Below are positions 7,649-14,083 of a stretch of DNA of 23,930 bases, piece after piece. A program made the translations under genes and the position numbers. Numbering within the stretch: the stretch's first letter is position 1; the number at the start of each line of letters is the position of its first letter. Source of the DNA: Ga0077536 sp943370145 (GTDB lineage Bacteria > Pseudomonadota > Gammaproteobacteria > Ga0077536); contig CALRPY020000066.1 in the NCBI GenBank assembly GCA_943370145.1, positions 1-23,930 of the forward strand. Reading direction: 5' to 3'. The notes under the pieces are model-generated. The model ran no database searches. It saw only the letters and a list, made by a program, of their open reading frames with translations, and was not told the DNA's origin.

Positions 7649-8386
7649 TCAGGAGCCTGTTTCGAGCAGTTCCTGCACGTATTCGCCGCTGCGCAGGAAG
7701 GGGCTGTCGGCGGTTTCGGCGCGTGTGGACTTGACCAGGCCGACGCCGGGCGCATACCACTCGGTTTGCGTCACCCGCACCTCGACCTCGAGGTTGCCGC
7801 GATCGGCCGGCACCAGCGTGAGACCGGTGGCCTCGACCTTCACGCAGTCCTCGAACCGCCCGGCGGGCACTTCGACGGTGGCGTCCGTCGCGGCCACGCT
7901 GGCGCTGAGGTCCACCGGCAGGTAGCGGTTGCCGAGGCGGTCCTCGGCGGCGAAGGTGCGCGACTCGATCAGCCGCAGGCGGCTCCGGTACTGCCAGCTC
8001 GCGCCGACGACCGGGGGCAGCGGCAGCAGCGTGGCGGGCGCTTCACGCGCTTCGCGGCCGCCGGCCCTGCGGTTGATGTAGGCCTGGTGGGAGACGCTGT
8101 CGGCTTCGATCGCATAGAGGTGGTCCCAGCCGCCCTGGCGGCGCTGGAGCAGGGTGCGACCGTCGAAACCGACGTTGGCGATGAACATGCGCTGCTGGCG
8201 CTGCTCGTCGAGGACCTTGATGAGGGTCGAGTAGTACCACCAGCGCCCGGGGTTGGCGGGAAAGACGTCCGGCGCATCGGCGGCGCGGGCCGTGCCCGAG
8301 ATGAGCAGGCAGCCGAGCACGGCGATGGTCGCGAAGCGTGGGCGCCGGCGCGTGGCGCGGGCGGGCGTATGCGTGGCGGCTGTCAT
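7649..8386 (-). CDS. Exported protein of unknown function
   Basis: I do not recognise a family for this 245-residue protein. It starts with a basic stretch, then the hydrophobic segment FATIAVLGCLLISGTARA followed by ADAPDVFP, a clear signal peptide with an ARA cleavage-type end; export to the periplasm is expected. The mature part is rich in beta-type sequence (WWYYSTLIKVLDE, LPLPPVVGASWQYRS, VEVPAGRFEDCVKVEATG, TEWYAPGVGLVKS). The last two resemble the strand pattern of secreted DUF-type beta-sandwich proteins that contain a PAG-F-DC-V motif and a WYAPGVG-VK motif. GGGAGGA sits directly before the ATG at 8386, so I prefer it over the ATG 30 bp upstream. trpE follows after 101 bp; no functional link is evident. 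Confidence 0.75.
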   Translation of the reverse strand: MTAATHTPARATRRRPRFATIAVLGCLLISGTARAADAPDVFPANPGRWWYYSTLIKVLDEQRQQRMFIANVGFDGRTLLQRRQGGWDHLYAIEADSVSHQAYINRRAGGREAREAPATLLPLPPVVGASWQYRSRLRLIESRTFAAEDRLGNRYLPVDLSASVAATDATVEVPAGRFEDCVKVEATGLTLVPADRGNLEVEVRVTQTEWYAPGVGLVKSTRAETADSPFLRSGEYVQELLETGS

Positions 8387-8569
8387 GCGTCCTCCCGCTG
8401 AACAGGCGCATAGCATCGCCCGCCCCCGGGCGGATTGCCAGCCTGTCGGTCACTGAATTGCCGGGGGTGAAGCGAGGTCCTGCAGGCCGGGGCACGGTCG
8501 ACGGGGGCATGTCCGACACCAGCGCACGGCCGTGTCAGAAGCGGGTGTGGCGGACTTGCGCTCAGCGGT

Positions 8570-8779
8570 TCAGCGCACCAGTCCCTTGTCGTTCGTGTAG
8601 AAGAGCCCCTGCAGCTCTTCCGACGACGAGAGTTCGAGCCGCAGCAGCACGCGCGCGCCGAGCTTGCGGGCGCGGCGGAACACTTCGTCGGAGGTTGCGA
8701 AGGGCACGAAGTCGCCGTTCGCGTCGCGGTAACCTGGAAATCGCGCGATACGACGTTCCAATGTCTGAATCGATTTCAT
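8570..8779 (-). CDS. Small protein of unknown function (69 residues)
   Basis: The product is a 69-residue basic protein starting MKSIQTLERRIARFPGYR and containing DANGDFVPFATSDEVFRRARKLGARVLLRLEL. No family is recognised. It has no signal peptide or membrane segment; the pattern of charged and hydrophobic residues suggests a small folded alpha/beta protein. GGAGC lies about 7 bp before the ATG at 8779. The frame is open for another 50 codons upstream to an ATG at 8929, but that extension has an erratic composition unlike protein, so I chose the shorter form. An overlapping frame at 8562-8810 looks like a shadow. The gene stands alone between two gaps of 183 and 232 bp. Confidence 0.55.
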   Translation of the reverse strand: MKSIQTLERRIARFPGYRDANGDFVPFATSDEVFRRARKLGARVLLRLELSSSEELQGLFYTNDKGLVR

Positions 8780-9011
8780 CTTTTGCTCCGTGTTCTTCCC
8801 TTTGAACCATCCGGCAGCAAGCCGTGTTCCAGTTCCGCGTGGGGCGCGGGTTTGCAATCCGGATTTGCGAAGCAGTTTGGAAATAGCGCGGCAGGCCGCA
8901 TGCCGAGCGTGAACTGCATCACGCGACATAGCGGCGACAGTGCGGTTTTACTGTAGTGACCGGGGGCCCGGCCGGCGCCACCTGACGTCGGCAGGCGACA
9001 ACTCCCGTCAC

Positions 9012-10037
9012 TCAGTGCGCGGGCGGGGCGCCCGCCCTGTCGGGGGCGTAGGGCCGCGCCAGGGGTTCGCCGATGAACAGGCCCTGCCCGGGCCAGACGA
9101 CGCTCTTCCAGTACGCCTCGACCGCGGTGTCGCCGTCGAGGTAGTGGCGCATCGCGATGCCCGGATCGGGAAACTTCTGCGGGAAATTGCAGGGTTCGAC
9201 GACCGTGCCGTAGCTTGCGGTCGCGCCGGCCTCGAGCCAGCGCAGCGCGCTCATCTGGCCGGTGCCCTCGAGCCGCCCGCCCTGGGACGTCAGGTGGTCG
9301 GCAAGCGCGCCCGGCAGGAAGTGCAGGGTGTCGAGCCAGGGCACGTGCGTGGCGCCGGTGAAATAGAACATGACGTCGTCGTGCCCGCGGATGCCATCGG
9401 TTGCCGCGAGTATCACCGGCAGGCGAGCGCCCAGCGCCTCGCGAACGGCGGCAAAACGCGGCGCGCGGCTGCTGCGTGCGCGGTCCGCTGTCATCACCAG
9501 GTAGGCGCGGCCGGCAGGGTGGCTGCCGTCGCTGCGGATGCCGCGGTCGATCAGCCGCTTCGCCTCGTCGACGGAGGCGGCGGCGATCATCATCGCCGGC
9601 CGCACCTGCAGGTCGGCGAAGGGGCGGTCCGTCGCCGCGTCGTAATAGGGGTTGGGCGCGATCGGCCGGCAACCCTCGGCGCAGTGCCGGGTGCCGTAAC
9701 CCAGCGCGAAAGCGCTCGTCAGCGACATGCAGCCGACGCGGTAGGGGTAGGTCCAGGTGATCGCCAGCGCCTGGACCCCCACCGGCATGCGTACGATGAG
9801 ATCGGCGCGGGCGCGGGCGAAGGCCGCGGGGCTCAGCGCCTTGCGCGGCGAGCCGAGGCCGAGCCGCACGATGTTCGCGGCGGGGATGCCGCGCCGTTCC
9901 GCATAGTGGGCGGCGACCGCGACGCTCTGCGGGTCGTCGATGTTGACGACCACCCCGAGTTCGGCCGGCGTCAACGCCGCCGGCGCCGCGGCGTTCAGGC
10001 CCAACCACAGCGTCGCCGTGGCGAGGAGTCTGCGCAT
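9012..10037 (-). CDS. Exported TIGR03790-family protein, function unknown
   Basis: This 341-residue protein starts with MRRLLATATLWLGLNAAAPAA, a signal peptide, so it is probably periplasmic or surface exposed. The mature N-terminus ELGVVVNIDDPQSVAVAAHYAERRGIPAANIVRL, followed by a WTYPYRVG segment and a GYGTRHCAEGC cysteine pair, matches my memory of the sporadically distributed family TIGR03790, whose function is undescribed. The ATG at 10037 lies 8 bp after the stop of the VWA-protein gene and has no strong ribosome binding site, which suggests translational coupling. A longer frame running back into the VWA gene is an out-of-frame shadow. Its place as last gene of a MoxR/VWA operon suggests a role as client or partner of that pair, which is inference only. 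Confidence 0.85.
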   Translation of the reverse strand: MRRLLATATLWLGLNAAAPAALTPAELGVVVNIDDPQSVAVAAHYAERRGIPAANIVRLGLGSPRKALSPAAFARARADLIVRMPVGVQALAITWTYPYRVGCMSLTSAFALGYGTRHCAEGCRPIAPNPYYDAATDRPFADLQVRPAMMIAAASVDEAKRLIDRGIRSDGSHPAGRAYLVMTADRARSSRAPRFAAVREALGARLPVILAATDGIRGHDDVMFYFTGATHVPWLDTLHFLPGALADHLTSQGGRLEGTGQMSALRWLEAGATASYGTVVEPCNFPQKFPDPGIAMRHYLDGDTAVEAYWKSVVWPGQGLFIGEPLARPYAPDRAGAPPAH

Positions 10038-10045
10038 GCGCCGGA

Positions 10046-11230
10046 TCAGTGCGCCTTCTTCAGCGCCTTCATCGCGCGTTCCAGGCCGTCCAGGGTCAAC
10101 GGGAACATGCGGTCCGACATCAGTTTCTTGACGATGCCGATGGACGGAATGTAGCTCCAGTAATCCTCGGGTTGCGGATTCAGCCACACGGCATAGGGAT
10201 ACAGCGCCATCATCCGCGCCATCCAGGTCGCGCCCGCTTCCTCGTTCCAGTGCTCGATGCTGCCGCCCACCGCCATGATCTCGTAGGGGCTCATCGTCGC
10301 GTCGCCGACGAACACGACCTTGTGGTCGGCGCTGTACTTGTTCATCACCTGCGCCGTCGGCATGCGCACGTTCGCGCGCATCTGGTTGTCGCGCCACACC
10401 GTCTCGTAGACGAAGTTGTGGAAATAGAAGTGCTCCAGATGCTTGAACTCGGCGCGCGCCGCGGAGAACAGTTCCTCGCAGATTTTCACGTGCGGGTCCA
10501 TCGAGCCGCCGACGTCGAGGAACAGCAGCAGTTTCGTGGTGTTGCGGCGTTCAGGCACGAGCTTGATGTCGAGCATGCCGGCCTTGCGCGCGGTCGAGCG
10601 GATGGTGTCGTCGAGATCGAGTTCCTCCTCGGCGCCTTCGCGCGCGAAGCGGCGCAGCTTGCGCAGCGCGACCTTGATGTTGCGCGTGCCGAGTTCGACG
10701 GAATCGTCGAGGTTCTTGTAGTCGCGCCGGTCCCACACCTTCACCGCGCGGCCCTGGCGACCCTGGCCCTGCCCGATGCGCACGCCTTCCGGGTTGTAGC
10801 CGTGGGCGCCGAACGGCGAGGTGCCGCCGGTGCCGATCCACTTGTTGCCGCCGTGGTGGGCCTTCTTCTGTTCGTCGAGGCGCTTCTGCAGCGTCTCCAT
10901 CAGCTTGTCCCAGCCGCCCATTGCCTCGATTTTCTGCTTCTCCTCCTCGGTCAGATTCAGCTCCTTCTGCTTGCGCAGCCACTCGAGCGGGATCTCGCCG
11001 ATGATTTCCTCGAACAGCGTCTGCTTGCCGCGGATGTAGTCGCCGAAGACCTGGTCGAAGCGGTCGAAGTAGCGCTCGTCCTTGACCAGCGTGGCCCGCG
11101 CGAGGAAGTAGAAGTCGTCGACGCTGAAGCCGGCGATGCCGGCCTCCAGCGCGCTGAGCAGGGTCAGGTACTCGGTCAGGGAGACCGGGATCTGGACCTT
11201 GCGCAGCCGGTAGAAGAGATCAGTTAGCAC
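10046..11230 (-). CDS. VWA-domain protein, CoxE-like
   Basis: The 394-residue product has a helical N-terminal region, a charged middle with a glycine-rich stretch (GTGGTSPFGAHGYNPEG, about 133-149), and a C-terminal von Willebrand A domain. Its metal-binding (MIDAS) motif DVGGS is at 239-243 and a later acidic site FVGDATM is near 308-313. CoxE-type proteins act with MoxR AAA+ ATPases in the assembly or metal loading of target complexes. The start is GTG at 11230, overlapping the end of the MoxR gene by 11 bp, so the two should be made together. It carries no signal peptide and is cytoplasmic. Family is clear; the client is not known, and no CO dehydrogenase genes are present. Confidence 0.92.
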   Translation of the reverse strand: MLTDLFYRLRKVQIPVSLTEYLTLLSALEAGIAGFSVDDFYFLARATLVKDERYFDRFDQVFGDYIRGKQTLFEEIIGEIPLEWLRKQKELNLTEEEKQKIEAMGGWDKLMETLQKRLDEQKKAHHGGNKWIGTGGTSPFGAHGYNPEGVRIGQGQGRQGRAVKVWDRRDYKNLDDSVELGTRNIKVALRKLRRFAREGAEEELDLDDTIRSTARKAGMLDIKLVPERRNTTKLLLFLDVGGSMDPHVKICEELFSAARAEFKHLEHFYFHNFVYETVWRDNQMRANVRMPTAQVMNKYSADHKVVFVGDATMSPYEIMAVGGSIEHWNEEAGATWMARMMALYPYAVWLNPQPEDYWSYIPSIGIVKKLMSDRMFPLTLDGLERAMKALKKAH

Positions 11231-12077
11231 CGGTCTTCCTGGACATGAAGACGAGCCGTTCGAAGAGATGCATGTCCTGCTCGTTCTTCAGCAGGGCGCC
11301 GTAGAGCTTCGGGATTGCCTTGCGCGAATCCTTCTCGCGCAGCGCCTCCGGCGGAATGTCCTCGGCCACCAGCAGCTTGATCCAGTCGAGCAGTTCGGAG
11401 GTCGAGGGCTTCTTCTTCAGCCCCGGCAGCTCGCGCAGCTCGAAGAAGCATTCCATCGCCTCGCTCAGCAGGCGCTTCTTGATATCCGGGTAGTGGACGC
11501 GGACGATGCTTTCCATCGTCTCGGGCTCCGGGAAGCGGATGTAGTGGAAGAAGCAGCGGCGCAGGAAGGCGTCCGGCAGTTCCTTCTCGTTGTTGCTGGT
11601 GATGATGATGATCGGGCGCTGCCTGGCCTTGATGGTTTCCTTCGTCTCGTAGACGAAGAATTCCATGCGATCGAGCTCCTGCAGGAGGTCGTTCGGGAAC
11701 TCGATGTCGGCCTTGTCGATCTCGTCGATCAGCAGCACCGGCTGCTGATCGGACTCGAAGGCTTCCCACAGCTTGCCCTTGAGGATGTAGTTGTGGATGT
11801 CCTTGACGCGGTCGTCGCCGAGCTGCGAGTCGCGCAGGCGCGCGACGGCGTCGTATTCGTAGAGTCCCCTGGCGGCCTTCGTCGTCGACTTGATGTGCCA
11901 GGAGATCAGCGGCCGGCCCAGCGAACGCGCGATTTCCTCCGCGAGCATCGTCTTGCCCGTGCCGGGTTCGCCTTTCACCAGCAGCGGCCGCGCGAGGGTG
12001 ATGGCGGCATTGACGGCCATCATCAGGTCATCGGTCGCGACGTAGCTGTCGGTGCCCTCGAAACGTACGTTCGTCAT
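11220..12077 (-). CDS. MoxR-family AAA+ ATPase
   Basis: This 285-residue ATPase has Walker A GEPGTGKT (36-43), Walker B LLIDEID (115-121), sensor 1 TSNN (160-163) and the arginine-finger region FLRRCFF (171-177), the full set of AAA+ residues. The stretch HIKSTTKAARGLYEYDAVARLRD (61-83 region) is typical of the MoxR subgroup that is paired with CoxE-like VWA proteins. Such pairs act as chaperones that remodel or insert cofactors into partner enzymes. The ATG at 12077 gives MTNVRFEGTDSYVATDDL; the frame continues upstream antisense to the Sel1 gene without family likeness. It is the first gene of a three-gene operon with the VWA and TIGR03790 genes and is divergent from the Sel1 gene across only 39 bp. 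Confidence 0.95.
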   Translation of the reverse strand: MTNVRFEGTDSYVATDDLMMAVNAAITLARPLLVKGEPGTGKTMLAEEIARSLGRPLISWHIKSTTKAARGLYEYDAVARLRDSQLGDDRVKDIHNYILKGKLWEAFESDQQPVLLIDEIDKADIEFPNDLLQELDRMEFFVYETKETIKARQRPIIIITSNNEKELPDAFLRRCFFHYIRFPEPETMESIVRVHYPDIKKRLLSEAMECFFELRELPGLKKKPSTSELLDWIKLLVAEDIPPEALREKDSRKAIPKLYGALLKNEQDMHLFERLVFMSRKTGAN

Positions 12078-12116
12078 GGTTAGTCCCGCGAGGAAAATTG
12101 AGGCTACAGTGTACCG

Positions 12117-12962
12117 ATGAAAAGAGACCTGCCCAAGCCGCGGACCAGGCCCCGAACGGGGGGGGCGGCGGCGCTCCTGGCGGCGCTTCTCGCCGTCCCG
12201 ATGCTGCCTGCGACGGCCGCCGTCACGGATGGTGTGGAGGCCTACCGCGCCGGCAACTACGGACTCGCGCTGACGTCCCTGCAGGCGCCGGCCGAGGCGG
12301 GTGACCCGCTCGCGCAATACCATCTCGGGCTCATGTACGAGCTGGGCCGCGGTGTCATCGCCGACGAGGCGCGCGCCCGCGACTGGTACCGGCGCGCGGC
12401 CGAGCAGGGCAATGTTCGCGCCCAGCACAACCTCGCGACCCTGCTCCTCGACGGTCGCGGCGGACCGGCCGACCGGCCGGCGGCGCTGGACTGGCTGGGG
12501 CGCGCCGCCGCGCTCGGCAGCGGCAAGTCGGCGCATCACCTTGGGCTCGTCTATTACCGTGGCGACGGCGTGGAGCGCGATTTCGCCCGGGCGCGCGAAT
12601 GGTGGACGCGGGCCTTCGAGGCCGGCGAACCCGATGCCGCGTACAACGTGGGCATCCTCTACCGCCGGGGCCTGGGCGTGCCGCGCGACGACGTCGCCGC
12701 GGCGCAGTGGTGGGAACGCGCGGCACTTGCCGGCTCGCCGCTCGCGCAGCACGGTCTCGGCACCGCCTATCTGGAAGGCCAGGGCGTGCCGCGTGATCCG
12801 GTTGCCGCCTACGCGTGGCTGAGCCTCGCCGCACAGGCCGGCGTCGCCGCCGCCGGGCAGAGCGTGGTCCTGCTGGAGCAGCAACTCTCGGCCGAGATGC
12901 GCGAGCGCGCGGCGGCGCGCGCGCGCGAACTCGCCGCGCAGCGGTCCGCGCCCGCCCCCTGA
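12117..12962 (+). CDS. Exported Sel1-repeat protein
   Basis: The 281-residue product has a basic N-terminus and a hydrophobic signal segment (GGAAALLAALLAVPMLPATAA), so it is likely periplasmic. It contains five Sel1-like repeats between about residues 60 and 245, each with the pattern LG-x-x-Y-x-x-G-x-G-V-x-x-D-x-x-x-A-x-x-W-x-x-x-A. Examples are HLGLMYELGRGV and NVGILYRRGLGV. Sel1 solenoids mediate protein-protein contacts, often in envelope stress or signalling. Before them, EAYRAGNYGLALTSLQAPAEAG looks like a further half-repeat. The C-terminal 40 residues are alanine/arginine rich. The binding partner is unknown. The very short divergent spacer to the MoxR gene leaves little room for separate promoters, so the two may share regulatory DNA. 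Confidence 0.88.
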   Translation: MKRDLPKPRTRPRTGGAAALLAALLAVPMLPATAAVTDGVEAYRAGNYGLALTSLQAPAEAGDPLAQYHLGLMYELGRGVIADEARARDWYRRAAEQGNVRAQHNLATLLLDGRGGPADRPAALDWLGRAAALGSGKSAHHLGLVYYRGDGVERDFARAREWWTRAFEAGEPDAAYNVGILYRRGLGVPRDDVAAAQWWERAALAGSPLAQHGLGTAYLEGQGVPRDPVAAYAWLSLAAQAGVAAAGQSVVLLEQQLSAEMRERAAARARELAAQRSAPAP

Positions 12963-13131
12963 CCCGGCGCCCTGATCGTTCGTAAAACTCTGTGGACCGG
13001 GCCCGCCCCGCCCCGCGTAACGTGATGGGGGTCACGGCTTGTCGCACGGGCCTTCGCTAGTGTCGATCACCGGACCGGGGTAATCACGACCGCCTGGCAC
13101 GTGCCGGGCAAGCGCAGGGAGGGCAACGGCG

Positions 13132-13605
13132 ATGGCGCACTCGAACGATGCCATGAGGGACAACGCGGGCAGCGTGTCCTGGCAGTTTGCCGGCCGCCTG
13201 GACGAGCATCGTCAGCATCCCCGCCTGGCGCTGGAAATCCCGGTCACCTTCCGCAACGCGCTGGGCGAGCACTGCGCAGCCATGCTCTCGAACTTCTCGC
13301 CCGAGGGCCTGCAGGTGCGCTGCGATGTCGCCACCGCGCGCATGATCCACCCGGCGGGTGAGCGTCTCGAGCCGGGGCGTCAGCCGATCCTGCAGGCCAG
13401 CCTGACCGTGCCTGTCGCCGGGATCGCCGAGGACCTGTCGCTCGGGGTGCGCCTGGTGCACATCGGGATGCTGGCCGATGAACCGCGCTGTGCGCTCGGC
13501 TTCAGCTTTCTGGCGCTGCGCCCGCGGGCGCGGCGGATCGTCCTCGGCTTCTTCGGCGAACGCCTGCGCGCCGGCCAGGGTGACAGCTTCGGCCACGTCG
13601 CCTGA
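13132..13605 (+). CDS. PilZ-domain protein (putative cyclic-di-GMP receptor)
   Basis: This 157-residue protein carries the two PilZ signature motifs in order: RxxxR as R27-QHP-R31 and (D/N)xSxxG as NFSPEG (54-59). These residues contact cyclic-di-GMP in PilZ proteins. The following strands (LQVRCDVATARMI, ILQASLTVPVAG, EDLSLGVRLVHI, CALGFSFLAL) fit the PilZ barrel, and the last segment a C-terminal helix. GGGAGGG lies about 9 bp before the ATG. It is a stand-alone PilZ protein without an attached output domain, so it probably acts by binding a partner. It lies 169 bp after the Sel1 gene and converges on the DUF465 gene. Confidence 0.85.
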   Translation: MAHSNDAMRDNAGSVSWQFAGRLDEHRQHPRLALEIPVTFRNALGEHCAAMLSNFSPEGLQVRCDVATARMIHPAGERLEPGRQPILQASLTVPVAGIAEDLSLGVRLVHIGMLADEPRCALGFSFLALRPRARRIVLGFFGERLRAGQGDSFGHVA

Positions 13606-13623
13606 GGCGCGTGGCCGCCAGGC

Positions 13624-13830
13624 TCAGGCATCGAGGTCGGGAATCAGCGAGCTCCTGAGACGCTCGATCTGGTCCTTCATCTGCAGCTTGCGTTTCTTCA
13701 TGCGCTTGAGCAGCAGTTCGTCGATGCCGGGCTGATCGGCCAGCCGGCGCACGACCTCGTCGAGGTCGCGGTGCTCGAGTTCCAGTTCGAAAAGCCTGAG
13801 CTCTATGGAGCCGGGATCGGTCGCAGGCAC
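13624..13830 (-). CDS. DUF465 (YdcH-type) small protein
   Basis: The 68-residue helical protein contains LELEHRDLDEVVRRLAD, then DELLLKRMKKRKLQMKDQIERLRSSL, the hallmark pattern of the DUF465/YdcH family (H-x-x-L-D, then L-K-K-x-K-L-x-L-K-D). Its function is not established; such proteins are small cytoplasmic helical hairpins. I chose the GTG at 13830 because it gives the usual family length, has AAGG about 10 bp upstream and lies about 35 bp below a TAGAAT -10-like box. The frame stays open to an ATG at 13965, but those 45 extra residues look like non-coding translation and would cover the CRP-like palindrome. Family fairly sure, start less so. Confidence 0.78.
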   Translation of the reverse strand: MPATDPGSIELRLFELELEHRDLDEVVRRLADQPGIDELLLKRMKKRKLQMKDQIERLRSSLIPDLDA

Positions 13831-13865
13831 GGGCCGGTCGCCTTGTGGTTGTGAACGCAGCGGCG

Positions 13866-13871
13866 ATTCTA
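13866..13871 (-). promoter_or_regulatory. Possible -10 box for the DUF465 gene
   Basis: TAGAAT on the minus strand matches five of six positions of the sigma-70 -10 consensus. It lies 35 bp upstream of the proposed GTG start, giving a leader of about 28 bases. There is no good -35 at normal spacing. It supports the short start for the DUF465 gene. Weak by itself. Confidence 0.3.
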
Positions 13872-13950
13872 CGCCCGAATCGCCGCGCCGGCAGGCTGCC
13901 GCCCGGATTCCTCGCGCGGAATACAGGCGCTGCCGCGCCCTCACGATTTG

Positions 13951-13966
13951 CGTGAACGCATTCACA
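13951..13966. promoter_or_regulatory. CRP-family-like operator (CGTGA-N6-TCACA)
   Basis: The sequence CGTGA ACGCAT TCACA matches nine of ten specified bases of the CRP/Vfr/Clp consensus TGTGA-N6-TCACA. It sits in the 253-bp divergent region, 117 bp upstream of the cNMP/rhodanese gene and 120 bp upstream of the proposed DUF465 start. In a GC-rich genome such a match is less likely by chance than in an AT-rich one, but a single site is not proof. Regulation of either gene by a CRP-like protein is inferred. Confidence 0.45.
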
Positions 13967-14083
13967 AACGGGTGGACGGCGGCCAGCGCCGGCCGCGCCG
14001 CCTTGCTTTAATGGACGCATGCAGGATGCGACCACCCCGAGGACAGGGTTACACTCAGTGGACGGAACCCACCGGTGAACGCC

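Noticed and set aside
10046..12077. CO dehydrogenase or methanol dehydrogenase maturation operon
   Set aside because: MoxR and CoxE-like VWA genes occur in many contexts and no coxMSL, xoxF or mxa genes are in the window.
13831..13965. Longer start for the DUF465 protein at 13965
   Set aside because: The added 45 residues are unlike the family, and the region holds a -10-like box and the CRP-like palindrome, so it is better read as regulatory DNA.
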